Below are positions 46,585-56,268 of a DNA stretch of 64,000 bases, piece after piece; the first letter of the stretch is position 1; each line of letters starts with the position of its first letter. The position numbers and the translations under genes are program-made. The stretch lies in the NCBI GenBank assembly GCA_039105265.1, contig JAPFFF010000065.1, positions 248,001 to 312,000 of the forward strand, in the 5' to 3' direction. The notes under the pieces were generated by a model. It did not search any database. It was not told where the DNA came from and worked only from the letters and a program-made list of their open reading frames with translations. This stretch comes from Tritrichomonas musculus (Eukaryota > Parabasalia > Tritrichomonadida > Tritrichomonadidae).

Positions 46585-48693
46585 TCAATACTTTGGAAGT
46601 TTCTTTTTGTGTTCGCTGACTGAGTTACGGACTTCATGAACTTCCGATTCTGAAAGATCAACAACTTTGTAGTCGTTCTTATCGAGTTCATTCAAAATAG
46701 ATTCAAAGCTCGGACGTTTCTTAGGATCAAAGTTCCAGCACGCGTCGATGATTCTGCGCGAGACGTCGGTGAAGCTGCTTGGAATTCGGGCCTTCTTCCC
46801 GGTCCCGATGTCGATGATGCTGATTCGCGGCATTTCGCCGCCGCTCACAATGAAGAAAAGCAGAACGCCGAACGAGTAAACGTCAACTTTCTCGTCGTAT
46901 TTTTCTTCCCTCAAAAGTTCTGGCGCCATGAACTTTTGTGTCCCGCCGACTGATGTCGTGCTTTGATCGTCCGTCGACTGAAGAGTCGCAATTCCGAAGT
47001 CGCTCACGCGGATCCCGCCGTCGCTTCCGATCAGGATGTTCGATGGCTTCAGGTCGCGGTGAATCAGGCCGCGCTTGTGGACGTAGCGCATCGCTTCCGC
47101 AATCTCGTACGCCATAAACGCAATCGAAGCTTCCTCCTGCTTCCCGCTCCTCAGAAGAGAAGCAAGGTCGCAAGCGCAAAGCTCGAGAAGGATCGACGGC
47201 GGGTGCTCCGCGTCGCTCAGGCACATCCCAAACGCGCGGACGATGTTCGGGTGCTCGAGCATGCTCAGCTTCTCGTACTCGCCGATGAATCGACGCTGCT
47301 GCGAAACACTCGCGTCTCTCACATTCATCTCCTTCAGCGCGTACTTCACCTCCTTCACAACTTCTGACACTTTTCCCATCCCTCCAAATCCAAGTTCGCG
47401 TGTCACTTTTAGACTCTCAATCGTACTCCTGTCAAGAATGGAAAAACCGTTTTTGCTACTCAAACTGCTGCCCAACTGCTGACGACGAAGCCTCGCATTC
47501 TCTTCTTTCAGCTTTGAGTTCTCTTCTTTGAGTGATGCAATCTCTTCCTGCTGTCTCAAAAGATCATTGTTTGTCGCATCTGTCACTTTTTTTTTGATTC
47601 GTCTGTTTGGCGTGTTTGCTGGCGGTTCTGTCCCAACAAAAACAAATGAAATCCAACTTCCTGCAATGCAGAATGAAGCACCGCCTCTGATCGTTGTCTC
47701 AGCTGGTGTGCAAATATCGGAACCTGGTTCAGTGGTGAGGAGCTCGCCACAAACGTTATCTCCACACGCGAGGACCTTCCTTTCTGATGTCATGAAAAGT
47801 GAATGAGAATTGCCAGCTGAGGCTGAAATGATTTTGTGTTTCAGTCCTGAAATTTCTGTGAATTCACTTGCATATGATCGTCCTCCCAGTCCCAGACAGC
47901 CACTGCCATATTCATCTGATCCGCGGACAAAGACTCGCCCATCTTTACAAACTGCCAGACAGTGACCAGATGTGCCTGACACTTCGATGATTTCTTTTCC
48001 TTCAAGTTCTTTCACTATTTCAAATCTCAATTTCCCACCTGCCTCACTACCACATGGAACATTTGCACAGAAGACTCGACCACTCGAGCCAGATGCAATG
48101 ACGAAATCGATGCAGCAGGCGATGCTGACTGGTTTCTCACTCTGTGGAAGGACTGACTTTTCAATATTCTCTCTTCCTGCCTCCATGTCTTCGTATGTTA
48201 TATAAAATATTGATCCTTCTGTGTCGACTGCTGCTGCTGTGAAACCGCCACCAAAAAGATGAATAGGATTGTGACCATTTATGCTCACAAAAACTGGAGT
48301 GCCGCTTTCGTGATCTGAATGAACATATGCAAGCTGGTTGTTCTTTGAACTGGAACTAGAAAAAAGGTACAGAGTGTAACAATCGCCACAAACAGCTGAA
48401 ATAAGTTGGCAAGGACGACCTTCCTTGTCTTTCAGCTCAAGTCGTTGGGATTCTTTGATAACTTCTTTCCTATGTGTTCCAAGGATTCGCCCATCTCTAT
48501 TGTCACCAACTGCATAGCCTTGTCCTTCGTTAGTGATCCATATCGTGTGATCAGTGAATGCTGAAATTGATAAAAGAGAAGAAATGTTGAGATGGGAGTC
48601 GCATGGAGGGCAGATGATTGGAGCTCCACCTGAACTTTGTTTGTTTGATTTTTCTGCAAGATTGGAATATTTGTTTCTTCCACAAACCTTCAT
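46585..48693 (-). CDS. RCC1-repeat protein kinase
   Basis: 702 residues. RCC1-like beta-propeller blades fill residues 1 to about 365 (GHCLAVCKDGRVFVRGSD and similar). A coiled coil (about 375-410, EEIASLKEENSKLKEENARL) precedes a protein kinase domain from about 428: Gly loop GFGGMGKV, VAIK-like YALKEM, catalytic loop HRDLKPSN (about 543), DFG (about 562), APE (about 589). It is of the TKL-like type with all catalytic residues present. The propeller probably recruits a partner and the coil dimerises. The ATG follows TTCA, a possible initiator. The kinase part is strikingly richer in G and C than the rest of the gene and the surroundings. Confidence 0.92.
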   Translation of the reverse strand: MKVCGRNKYSNLAEKSNKQSSGGAPIICPPCDSHLNISSLLSISAFTDHTIWITNEGQGYAVGDNRDGRILGTHRKEVIKESQRLELKDKEGRPCQLISAVCGDCYTLYLFSSSSSKNNQLAYVHSDHESGTPVFVSINGHNPIHLFGGGFTAAAVDTEGSIFYITYEDMEAGRENIEKSVLPQSEKPVSIACCIDFVIASGSSGRVFCANVPCGSEAGGKLRFEIVKELEGKEIIEVSGTSGHCLAVCKDGRVFVRGSDEYGSGCLGLGGRSYASEFTEISGLKHKIISASAGNSHSLFMTSERKVLACGDNVCGELLTTEPGSDICTPAETTIRGGASFCIAGSWISFVFVGTEPPANTPNRRIKKKVTDATNNDLLRQQEEIASLKEENSKLKEENARLRRQQLGSSLSSKNGFSILDRSTIESLKVTRELGFGGMGKVSEVVKEVKYALKEMNVRDASVSQQRRFIGEYEKLSMLEHPNIVRAFGMCLSDAEHPPSILLELCACDLASLLRSGKQEEASIAFMAYEIAEAMRYVHKRGLIHRDLKPSNILIGSDGGIRVSDFGIATLQSTDDQSTTSVGGTQKFMAPELLREEKYDEKVDVYSFGVLLFFIVSGGEMPRISIIDIGTGKKARIPSSFTDVSRRIIDACWNFDPKKRPSFESILNELDKNDYKVVDLSESEVHEVRNSVSEHKKKLPKY

Positions 48694-48718
48694 TGAATTA
48701 TATTTTATGTTTTTATAA

Positions 48719-48835
48719 AATTGAGAGAAAACAGTTTATCTTTTTTATTTCAAAAAGTTTAAAATTTTAATGAAAATTTTGTGGTTACATTTATTCTATG
48801 AGATATGTTTTTTATGCAAACAGCTCTCAGGAGTA
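48719..48835 (-). repeat. ~118-base inverted repeat, left copy (upstream of kinase)
   Basis: Reverse complement of 53434-53551, almost identical, with landmarks CTCCTGAGAGCTGTTTGCAT and AATGTAACCACAAAATTTTC. It lies 26 to 142 bases before the kinase ATG in the gene's own direction. Confidence 0.85.
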
Positions 48836-48905
48836 CAAATAAATGATGATAGTATATTAAGCAAATGAATTTTTTTAAAATGAGCCATAAATATTTGAGA
48901 AAGAG

Positions 48906-49118
48906 ATGAAATATAAAGTTACGACTTTTTATTTAGATAAAGATATTAACGACTTCAAAAAACTCATAAAAGAATATTTTGAATGGCTTTGTAATTTAGG
49001 TGACTACAAAGACAAAATATATGAAAAGTTTGAGCAAGATCAGCTTCCTCTTTCAATCAAACACGATGATATTGTATTACTTCAAAAAAGTTATTTTCAA
49101 TTCAAATATTTCAATTAA
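48906..49118 (+). CDS. Small hypothetical protein (doubtful)
   Basis: 70 codons from an ATG, charged and Tyr/Phe-rich, no motif. It could be a short gene or a fragment; upstream AT-rich DNA shows no clear initiator. Confidence 0.25.
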   Translation: MKYKVTTFYLDKDINDFKKLIKEYFEWLCNLGDYKDKIYEKFEQDQLPLSIKHDDIVLLQKSYFQFKYFN

Positions 49119-49140
49119 TTTAAACCTATATGATTCAATT

Positions 49141-51785
49141 TTAGAGAATGTTTATCTGTTGTTTAATTAGCAAGTTATCATTTTGTCTGTCAGTTGTTTC
49201 TTTTTTGATTGTTTGATCAATGGATGATATTTCGGCTTTTCTGTTTGAAACCTCACTCAATCTGTTTAATAATATTTGATATTTCTCCTTTTCTATTTTC
49301 TTCTTTTTCATTAAATTCTTTTTCAATATTTGAAATGTAGATTTGAATATTATTTGTTTCATTTGTCATTTTAATTGAAATATCAAATAGATCTTGTTGT
49401 CTTTTCGTTGTTTCATTTTTGATTTGTTTTTCAATACTTGAAATATTGGTTTTGAGATTTTTAGTTTCTACATCGTTTTTCTCTTCAAGTTTTGAAATTA
49501 AGCTTTGTCTATCTGGTATTTTTTTTTTTATTTTTTGATCAACATCTGAAATATCATTTTGTCTTTCTGTTTTTTCTTTTTTATCGCTTGATTAATATTT
49601 GATACTTCGTTTGCATTATTTGTTGTTTCTTCTTTCATTAATTGATCAATATTTGAAATATCACTTTTTCGATTTTCGGTTTTTTGATTCAACTGTTGCT
49701 CAATTTTCGATATATCATTTTGTCTTTGAATCGTTTCGTTTTTGATAACTTCATTGATATTTGATATATTATTCTGAACTTTACATTGTTCTTCTTCAAA
49801 ATTTACTTTCATATTCTTCACTCATTTGTTTTGAAATGGTTGATAATTCTTTTGATCGATTTGTCGCTTCTTCGCAAATTTGTTTATCAATAATTGAGAT
49901 ATCATTCTTCCTGTCACTTGTTTCCGTATTAGTCATTTTTTCATGATTTGAATTTTGTATTCTTATGTTTGATGATTCTTCTTTAATAAGGTCACTAATA
50001 CATACAATTTCTTTCGTTCTATTTGCCATTTCTTCTTCCAATTTTCTTCGAATTCGTCAAATATCATTTTGCCTGGTTGTTTCTTCATCTTTTAACTTTT
50101 CTTGAATTTGTGAAATATCATTTTGTCTTCTTGCTTCCTCTTCTTCCAATTTTTCTTGAATTCGTGAAATATCATTTTGCCTGGTTGTTTCTTCTTCTTC
50201 AATTTTCCCGTTAACTTTTGATATTTCTTTTTGTATTTTGTTAATTTTTTCATTCATTTGTTGTTGAATTAGCAACTTATCATTTTGTCTGTCAGTTGTT
50301 TCTTTTTTGATTGTTAGATCAATGGATGATAGTTCCTATTGAACAAATGAAAGATCTTCTTTTCTCTCTTTTATTTCTTTTTCTAGATTCTCTGCCAATT
50401 TATTTCTTTCGGTTATTTCATTTGCAATCTTGTTTTCTATCACCAGAAACAATTTTTTTCTATTTCTACTAGTTTTTCATGAATTTCATTTTCAAAATTA
50501 GTCATTCGTTCTTGATTCTTCATTTTTTCTCTTTTAATTTCTTTTATAAAATTTACTGTTGTGCTTGAATCAAACTTTGTTGAATAAATATCATTCTGAA
50601 AAAGATCACCTAGTTCTTCTAAACTCAACTGATTCAAATCTAATGAACTTATCGAGGCATCAGTTTCATTCATCATATTTGCAGCATCTTCTTGAAGTGA
50701 ACGGCGTCTCTTGATTAAGAAGAAAGCAACAACACCTGCAATGACTCCAGCTCCAACAACTGCCCCAATTACAACTCCTTTATTTGACTTCCCAGCATAT
50801 TCAATCAGAGGGGAAACTTCAGAACTACTAAAATCAATTGATTTAGTGATACGGTCAGACTGAGAAAACTCTTTTGATTCAGTGAATGAACTTGATTTGC
50901 TGAAAGAAGAAGAATAACTGAACACTTCAGATTTACTGAACTTTGCTGATTCACTAAAGCCATTTGATTCACTGAAATCTTTGGATTAAGTGAATGTCTT
51001 TGAAGGTGTGAAATAATGTAACTGATTAAAATCGTAGGAAGGAGTAAAAGATCTTGATTTAGTGAAATCTGAAGATGCAGTGAAATCTCTTGCTCTAAAA
51101 TTAACTGACGCAATGGGAATGTTTTTAACGGAGCATTCTCAAAAATGCAATTTTGCATAATTCATACTCCAATATTCTTGTCTATTCGTTTCAGCATGGC
51201 AATTAACGAGCCTAATTGTCAAGGTATCATTATTCTCTTTGGCTGTGAATTTACCAACATCGCCAAGATTATTTTCACTGAAGTAAAAATTGTCAACAAT
51301 CAAGTCTTTCGTTCTAACAAAAATCAATGCTGGTGGATTTGATTTTTCATTTTCTCCAGTGGCTTTATAAAGATTGTTCTTGTAAACATTACAGGAAGTG
51401 ATTTTTAGGCCATCGATTGAATCAGATGTGAATGAAAATGCATTTTTACAATCCAATTTCGCAATTGTCTGAAATTGAAAGAATCCAGTTGTAGCTTCAT
51501 GATATTCCATGGTACCACAATATTCAGATTTTCATCCAGTTGTGTTGATAAATTGTGAACTAATTGTGCCTGCCAAAATATCAAATTGTGCTCCTTTTGG
51601 TGTCGATGTTTTGTCACCAGGAGGACATTCAACGGTTGAGGCATAGTATTAAATGACACTCTCTGCACCCATTAATATGGATGTTCCTTATCCGTTTCCA
51701 CCATCGATGTAGCATCCTCGGAAACATGTATATTGAATATCAAGCCTTTCAGTCTTGTTATGAATTGGATCATGAAATGAAAATA
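49141..51785 (-). pseudogene. Broken surface protein: beta-helix ectodomain, TM segment, coiled-coil tail
   Basis: Read right to left: a Cys/Asn-rich parallel-beta-helix-like ectodomain (ECPPGDKTSTPKGAQFDILA; LKITSCNVYKNNLYK), a Ser/Phe-rich stalk (SYSSSFSKSSSFTESKEFS), a transmembrane helix (GVVIGAVVGAGVIAGVVAFF) with KRRR stop, and a long coiled-coil tail with an 18-residue repeat around RQNDIS. This is the plan of a trichomonad surface-protein family. The upstream 1.35 kb is one frame with five stops (51688, 51649, 51532, 51139, 50986). Frame changes and more stops break the tail from 50440 on. No start codon or signal peptide remains. Confidence 0.75.
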
Positions 51786-51789
51786 TCTA

Positions 51790-52417
51790 TTTCAATATAA
51801 TTATTCAAAAAGCAATTATTCAACCATGATATTCAAAATGGAAAAAAAATTATGAAAAATGGGCAGAGATTAATTTTATTATTTCATTTGAATGATATAA
51901 TTCTCACAATAACAATATACTTGTATTAAAAAAGCTAAAATCGGTGGATTTTATTTGATCATTAATTTAATTAATGATTCAAAATATATATATTTAGGAG
52001 TTTTAAATTGATATTAAGAATTTCATTTAAAACTAATAAAATCTATGCATTATAATGCAGATATATGCATAAAAATAATCTTTTTAAATAATTTTTTAAT
52101 AAATTTAAATTTATTGAATGCAAATCGCATTAGCAAATATAATTAAGGAAAATTATTGGATGAAAAGCATAATAATATCCTTTTGGGCACAAATAAAGAT
52201 TTTTATATATAACTTTTGATTGAAAATAGTGTTTAAATAAAAAAAACAGCATGAATCTCAGAACGGATATGAAAAAATCCATGAAAAAAACATGACCAAA
52301 CATTTTTTTTCCGTTTTGAATGTCATGTTTTTTAAATACTCGTTTCATATATACACAAATTCATTTCATTTCACTTTATTAAAGAGTTGATGTCATTTTA
52401 TAAAAGCATTGATATAA
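51790..52417. other. AT-rich spacer
   Basis: No gene seen. GTCATTTTAT at 52392-52401, before the ATG at 52418, fits a trichomonad initiator (TCA + pyrimidine/AT). Confidence 0.4.
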
Positions 52418-53029
52418 ATGCTAAAACCCATGGGTAATGGACATTGTGAAGAGTCTTTTTCAAAGTCATGTGAAGAAGAAGATTCAAATTTAAAGACAAA
52501 AAGGCTCGAAAATGAAGTTATGTATCTTCAAAATGAATTATTGAATGTCCAAAAAAAGTGGGAAAGAAAATTTGTATCCATAACTTCTTTTATGGAAACA
52601 ATAGGTTCTCACATTAGAGATTGTAATGTAAAACTAAAGGAGATGGAAGGAAAATATATTTTGCAAAATGATTTGATTGAAGTTAAGTCATTCATAAAAA
52701 TAATGCAACAATCATTTTTTCAAAATAAGGAGCAATTAAATGAAATAACATCATCATTATCCATTTTTCAAAAGAAACTTGGCAATTATGAAAATAATTT
52801 AATGATGATTACTTGTGATAAAAATTCAGGATCAATTTTAGATAAAAAAAGAATGCAGAAATCAATTGATTATTTGGCAGAAGAAATTAATGACATTAAA
52901 TCTAATTATTTATCTAAATATGTTACAACTGATGAATTGCATTCAGCATTAAATGCTGGATATAGAGAATCGTGCAGCAATATAGGACATTATTCTAGAG
53001 CATGGTTAGCTGCAAATAATTCTTTTTAA
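52418..53029 (+). CDS. Coiled-coil protein, unknown function
   Basis: 203 residues from an ATG. Two coiled-coil stretches (about 25-75 and 90-165: RLENEVMYLQNELLNVQKKW; DYLAEEINDIKSNYL) and a C-terminal tail ending SRAWLAANNSF. No membrane segment. It lies between the broken surface gene and a BspA-like gene. Codon use is host-like and the frame is intact. Confidence 0.6.
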   Translation: MLKPMGNGHCEESFSKSCEEEDSNLKTKRLENEVMYLQNELLNVQKKWERKFVSITSFMETIGSHIRDCNVKLKEMEGKYILQNDLIEVKSFIKIMQQSFFQNKEQLNEITSSLSIFQKKLGNYENNLMMITCDKNSGSILDKKRMQKSIDYLAEEINDIKSNYLSKYVTTDELHSALNAGYRESCSNIGHYSRAWLAANNSF

Positions 53030-53433
53030 AGTCATTGTAGCAATATGATTAATATGGTCAAAAAATAACTTAGATGTAAATATAAGGATAATTCAAAGAA
53101 AAGTCATTCACAGTTAGTTGCAGGATTTATCTCTCAAATATTTAGTATGAATCATATATATTTTAGCCTATCACAATACAGTACGCTTACCAAGTCGATG
53201 AATTCATCTTTTCAAAAGTTGTTCTCACACACTTGCAAAACATGAATGTAAGAGAAATACGTCATCATAAGAAACAATTCAGATCTTAAAATATCTAGCA
53301 AGAGGAACATATTTTCTAAAACGAAAGAGAAACCAAAAAGGAAATAAAAGCAGAAATACTGACGTACTTGCATACATAGCTTTGTCAAAACAACAAGATG
53401 GAATTGACAGTTAGCTGGAGGAGAAGGATGCTC

Positions 53434-53551
53434 TACTCCTGAGAGCTGTTTGCATAAAAAACATATCTCATAGAATAAATGTAACCACAAAATTTTCATT
53501 AAAATTTTAAACTTTTTGAAATAAAAAAGATAAACTTTTTCTCTCAATTTT
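53434..53551 (+). repeat. ~118-base inverted repeat, right copy (upstream of BspA-like gene)
   Basis: Near-identical inverted copy of 48719-48835. It lies 89 to 206 bases before the ATG of the gene at 53640, in the same orientation relative to that gene as the other copy has to the kinase. The rest of 53030-53606 holds nothing recognised. Confidence 0.85.
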
Positions 53552-53639
53552 GTAATAATTGAGGTAAAAAATAGTGGTCTACCTTTTTACTTTAAGTTTA
53601 TAAATTTTGAAAGATCATTATATAAAAATAAATGATAAT

Positions 53640-56033
53640 ATGCCATGTGAAATTCAAATTAATAGAGTAGAGCAAAATGGCATCATATATTTGGTGAAAA
53701 AATTAGAAAAAGTAGCTTATGTCATTGCATGCAAAAATGAAATCGCTGAAATAATTATTCCAACTTCAATCAACTATGAAACACAAAAATATAACGTAAT
53801 AAGTATTTTTGATGGTGCATTTAAAAATTCTAAAATAATATCAATTGAATTCTCAAATGATTCCAAACTTCAGGCAATTGAAAAAGAAGCATTCAGTTAT
53901 TTACCAATTGAAAGTATTAAGATTCCATCACAAGTAACAAGAATCGGAGAAGGTGCTTTTTCTCATTGTAAAAAGATTAAACGAGTTGAATTTGCTTCAA
54001 ATTCACAACTTCAAATAATAGAAAAAGAAGCTTTTTCCGAATCATCAATTGAAAGAATTTTGATTCCATCACAAGTCACGAAAATCGGAGAAGGTGCTTT
54101 TAATCAATGCAGAAAATTAAGAGAAATTGAATTTTCAATGAATTCAAAACTTCAGAAGATTGAACAAGAAGCATTTTACGACATTTCAATTGAAAGCATC
54201 AGAATTCCGTCAAGTGTCATTGAACTTGGCGAAGGATGGTGCAGGGACACGCCTAGATTAACAAAAGTAAGGGTTGATAAGAAGAATAAGAGATTTTGTT
54301 GTATTAAAAATGAAATGATAATTGGAAAAACAAATATAGAACAAGAAATCTATGATTGCCTTGTTTTTTGCGTTCGAGATATCAAAACAATTACTATTCC
54401 ATACAATATCAAGCATATTTGCTCGAGTGCTTTTGAATTATGTAAAAAACTTCAAGTAATTAATTTTGAATATAAATCAAAACTTGAAACAATTAATAAA
54501 AGATCATTTTATATGACATCCATTCGATATATCGCAATTCCATCACAAGTCAAAATAATAGGAGAAAGTGCTTTTTATGGCTGCCGTCAACTTCAATCAA
54601 TTGAATTTTCAAATGATTCAAAACTTCAAATAATTGAGAATGAAGCATTTTGTTATTTGCCAATTGAAAACATCAGAATTCCATCACAAGTAACAAGAAT
54701 CGGCGAAGGTGTTTTTGCTCATTGTGAAAAAATTAAACGAATTGAATTTGCTCATAACTCAAAGCTTCAAATTATTGGAGAAGGAGCTTTCTTTAATTCA
54801 ACAATTGAGTGCATTACTATTCCATCAAAAGTGACAGAACTCCAAGAAGGATGGTGCCGAAACACGCAAAAATTAACAAAAATAACTGTCAGTTTATCAA
54901 ATCCATATTATAAGACATATGATGGCAAAATGATCATTGGAAAAACAAGAACTGATAAAGAAAATTATGATTATCTTGTTTTTTGCAGAAGAGACATCGA
55001 GAGAGTCGTAATTCCTGATTTTATTGAACACATCTGTTCGTGTGCATTTGAAAGATGCAGTCAACTTCAAAAAGTTGAATTTTCAAAAGATTCGAAGCTC
55101 CAAACGATAGAGAAAGAGGCTTTTAGTGGAACGTGCATTAAGGAAATCACAATTCCATCGACAGTTACGTTAATAGGTGAATCGTCTTTTTCATATTGTC
55201 ATGAACTTCGACAGCTTGAAATACCAAGTGATTCTCAACTGGATACAATTAATAAAGGTGCATTTGATAATTTATCTATTGAAAGCATCACAATTCCATC
55301 AAAAGTCACAATAATTGAAGAGAATACTTTCCATGGTTGTTACTACCTTAAACGAATTGAGTTCCCTAATAATTCCAATCTTCAATTTATTAGTAAAGAA
55401 GCATTCTGTTATTTAAATATTGAATCAATCAGAATTCCTTCATCTGTAATCAAAGTTGATGAACGTGCTTTTTACAGATGCACAAAACTCCGTCATATCG
55501 ATTTTTCTAGTTATTCAAAACTTCAAATAATTGCTAAAGAAGCTTTCTCTAATTCAGCAATTGAAAGAATCAAAATTCCATCACAAGTCATACAAATTGA
55601 AAAGAAAGCTTTTTTTGAATGCAAAAATCTTCGAAAGATTGAATTTTCAATTGATTCAAAACTTCAAGAAATTGATAAAAAAGTTTTCTCAAAATCATCA
55701 ATCAAACAGATCGATATTCCATCACAAATATTACAAATTGGAAAGGGAGCTTTTTATGAATGCAAACAACTTCGATTTGTTAACTTTTCATTAGAATCAA
55801 ACCTTCAAATAATTGAAAAAGAAGCATTCTTTAATTCTGCAATTGAAAGCTTCATAATGCCTTCCCAAGTTATGAGAATTGAAGATAATTCTTTTTCTTT
55901 TTGTAAAAATCTACTTTTAATCGAAATCAATGATAATTCAAAATTAGAAAGTAATGTCCTAAATTCTTTCAAATACTCTAATAAATTAAATTTGATGGTT
56001 CCATCTCAGTTAAGATATCTTTTTAATTTTTGA
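53640..56033 (+). CDS. BspA-like leucine-rich repeat protein
   Basis: 797 residues from the ATG at 53640; an open frame 33 bases longer lacks an ATG. Over 25 TpLRR repeats, such as IRIPSQVTRIGEGAFSHCKK then IKRVEFASNSQLQIIEKEAF. There are three irregular inserts with GKT and DCLVFC/DYLVFCRRDI, comparable to the insert of the LRR gene at 30990-33554. No signal peptide or membrane anchor is evident. It probably mediates protein or surface contacts as inferred for the family. Intact. Confidence 0.9.
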   Translation: MPCEIQINRVEQNGIIYLVKKLEKVAYVIACKNEIAEIIIPTSINYETQKYNVISIFDGAFKNSKIISIEFSNDSKLQAIEKEAFSYLPIESIKIPSQVTRIGEGAFSHCKKIKRVEFASNSQLQIIEKEAFSESSIERILIPSQVTKIGEGAFNQCRKLREIEFSMNSKLQKIEQEAFYDISIESIRIPSSVIELGEGWCRDTPRLTKVRVDKKNKRFCCIKNEMIIGKTNIEQEIYDCLVFCVRDIKTITIPYNIKHICSSAFELCKKLQVINFEYKSKLETINKRSFYMTSIRYIAIPSQVKIIGESAFYGCRQLQSIEFSNDSKLQIIENEAFCYLPIENIRIPSQVTRIGEGVFAHCEKIKRIEFAHNSKLQIIGEGAFFNSTIECITIPSKVTELQEGWCRNTQKLTKITVSLSNPYYKTYDGKMIIGKTRTDKENYDYLVFCRRDIERVVIPDFIEHICSCAFERCSQLQKVEFSKDSKLQTIEKEAFSGTCIKEITIPSTVTLIGESSFSYCHELRQLEIPSDSQLDTINKGAFDNLSIESITIPSKVTIIEENTFHGCYYLKRIEFPNNSNLQFISKEAFCYLNIESIRIPSSVIKVDERAFYRCTKLRHIDFSSYSKLQIIAKEAFSNSAIERIKIPSQVIQIEKKAFFECKNLRKIEFSIDSKLQEIDKKVFSKSSIKQIDIPSQILQIGKGAFYECKQLRFVNFSLESNLQIIEKEAFFNSAIESFIMPSQVMRIEDNSFSFCKNLLLIEINDNSKLESNVLNSFKYSNKLNLMVPSQLRYLFNF

Positions 56034-56268
56034 AATATATTTGTGTGATCAGGAAAAAAGATAATAATAAAACTTAAATTCCTGTTCTTTTATTTTTGAA
56101 TTTGCATTTTTGTAAAAATAGTATCAAAACTGTTGAAATACGATAAATGTTGAGGACAAAAAGAGATTGGTGGCAAAAAAAAAATATCTCCCAAAAATGT
56201 TTTTTGGAAAAGAAAAAAATTAACGTTAAATATTTTATTTATTAAAAGTTTTTATTTTTTTTTTTTTT

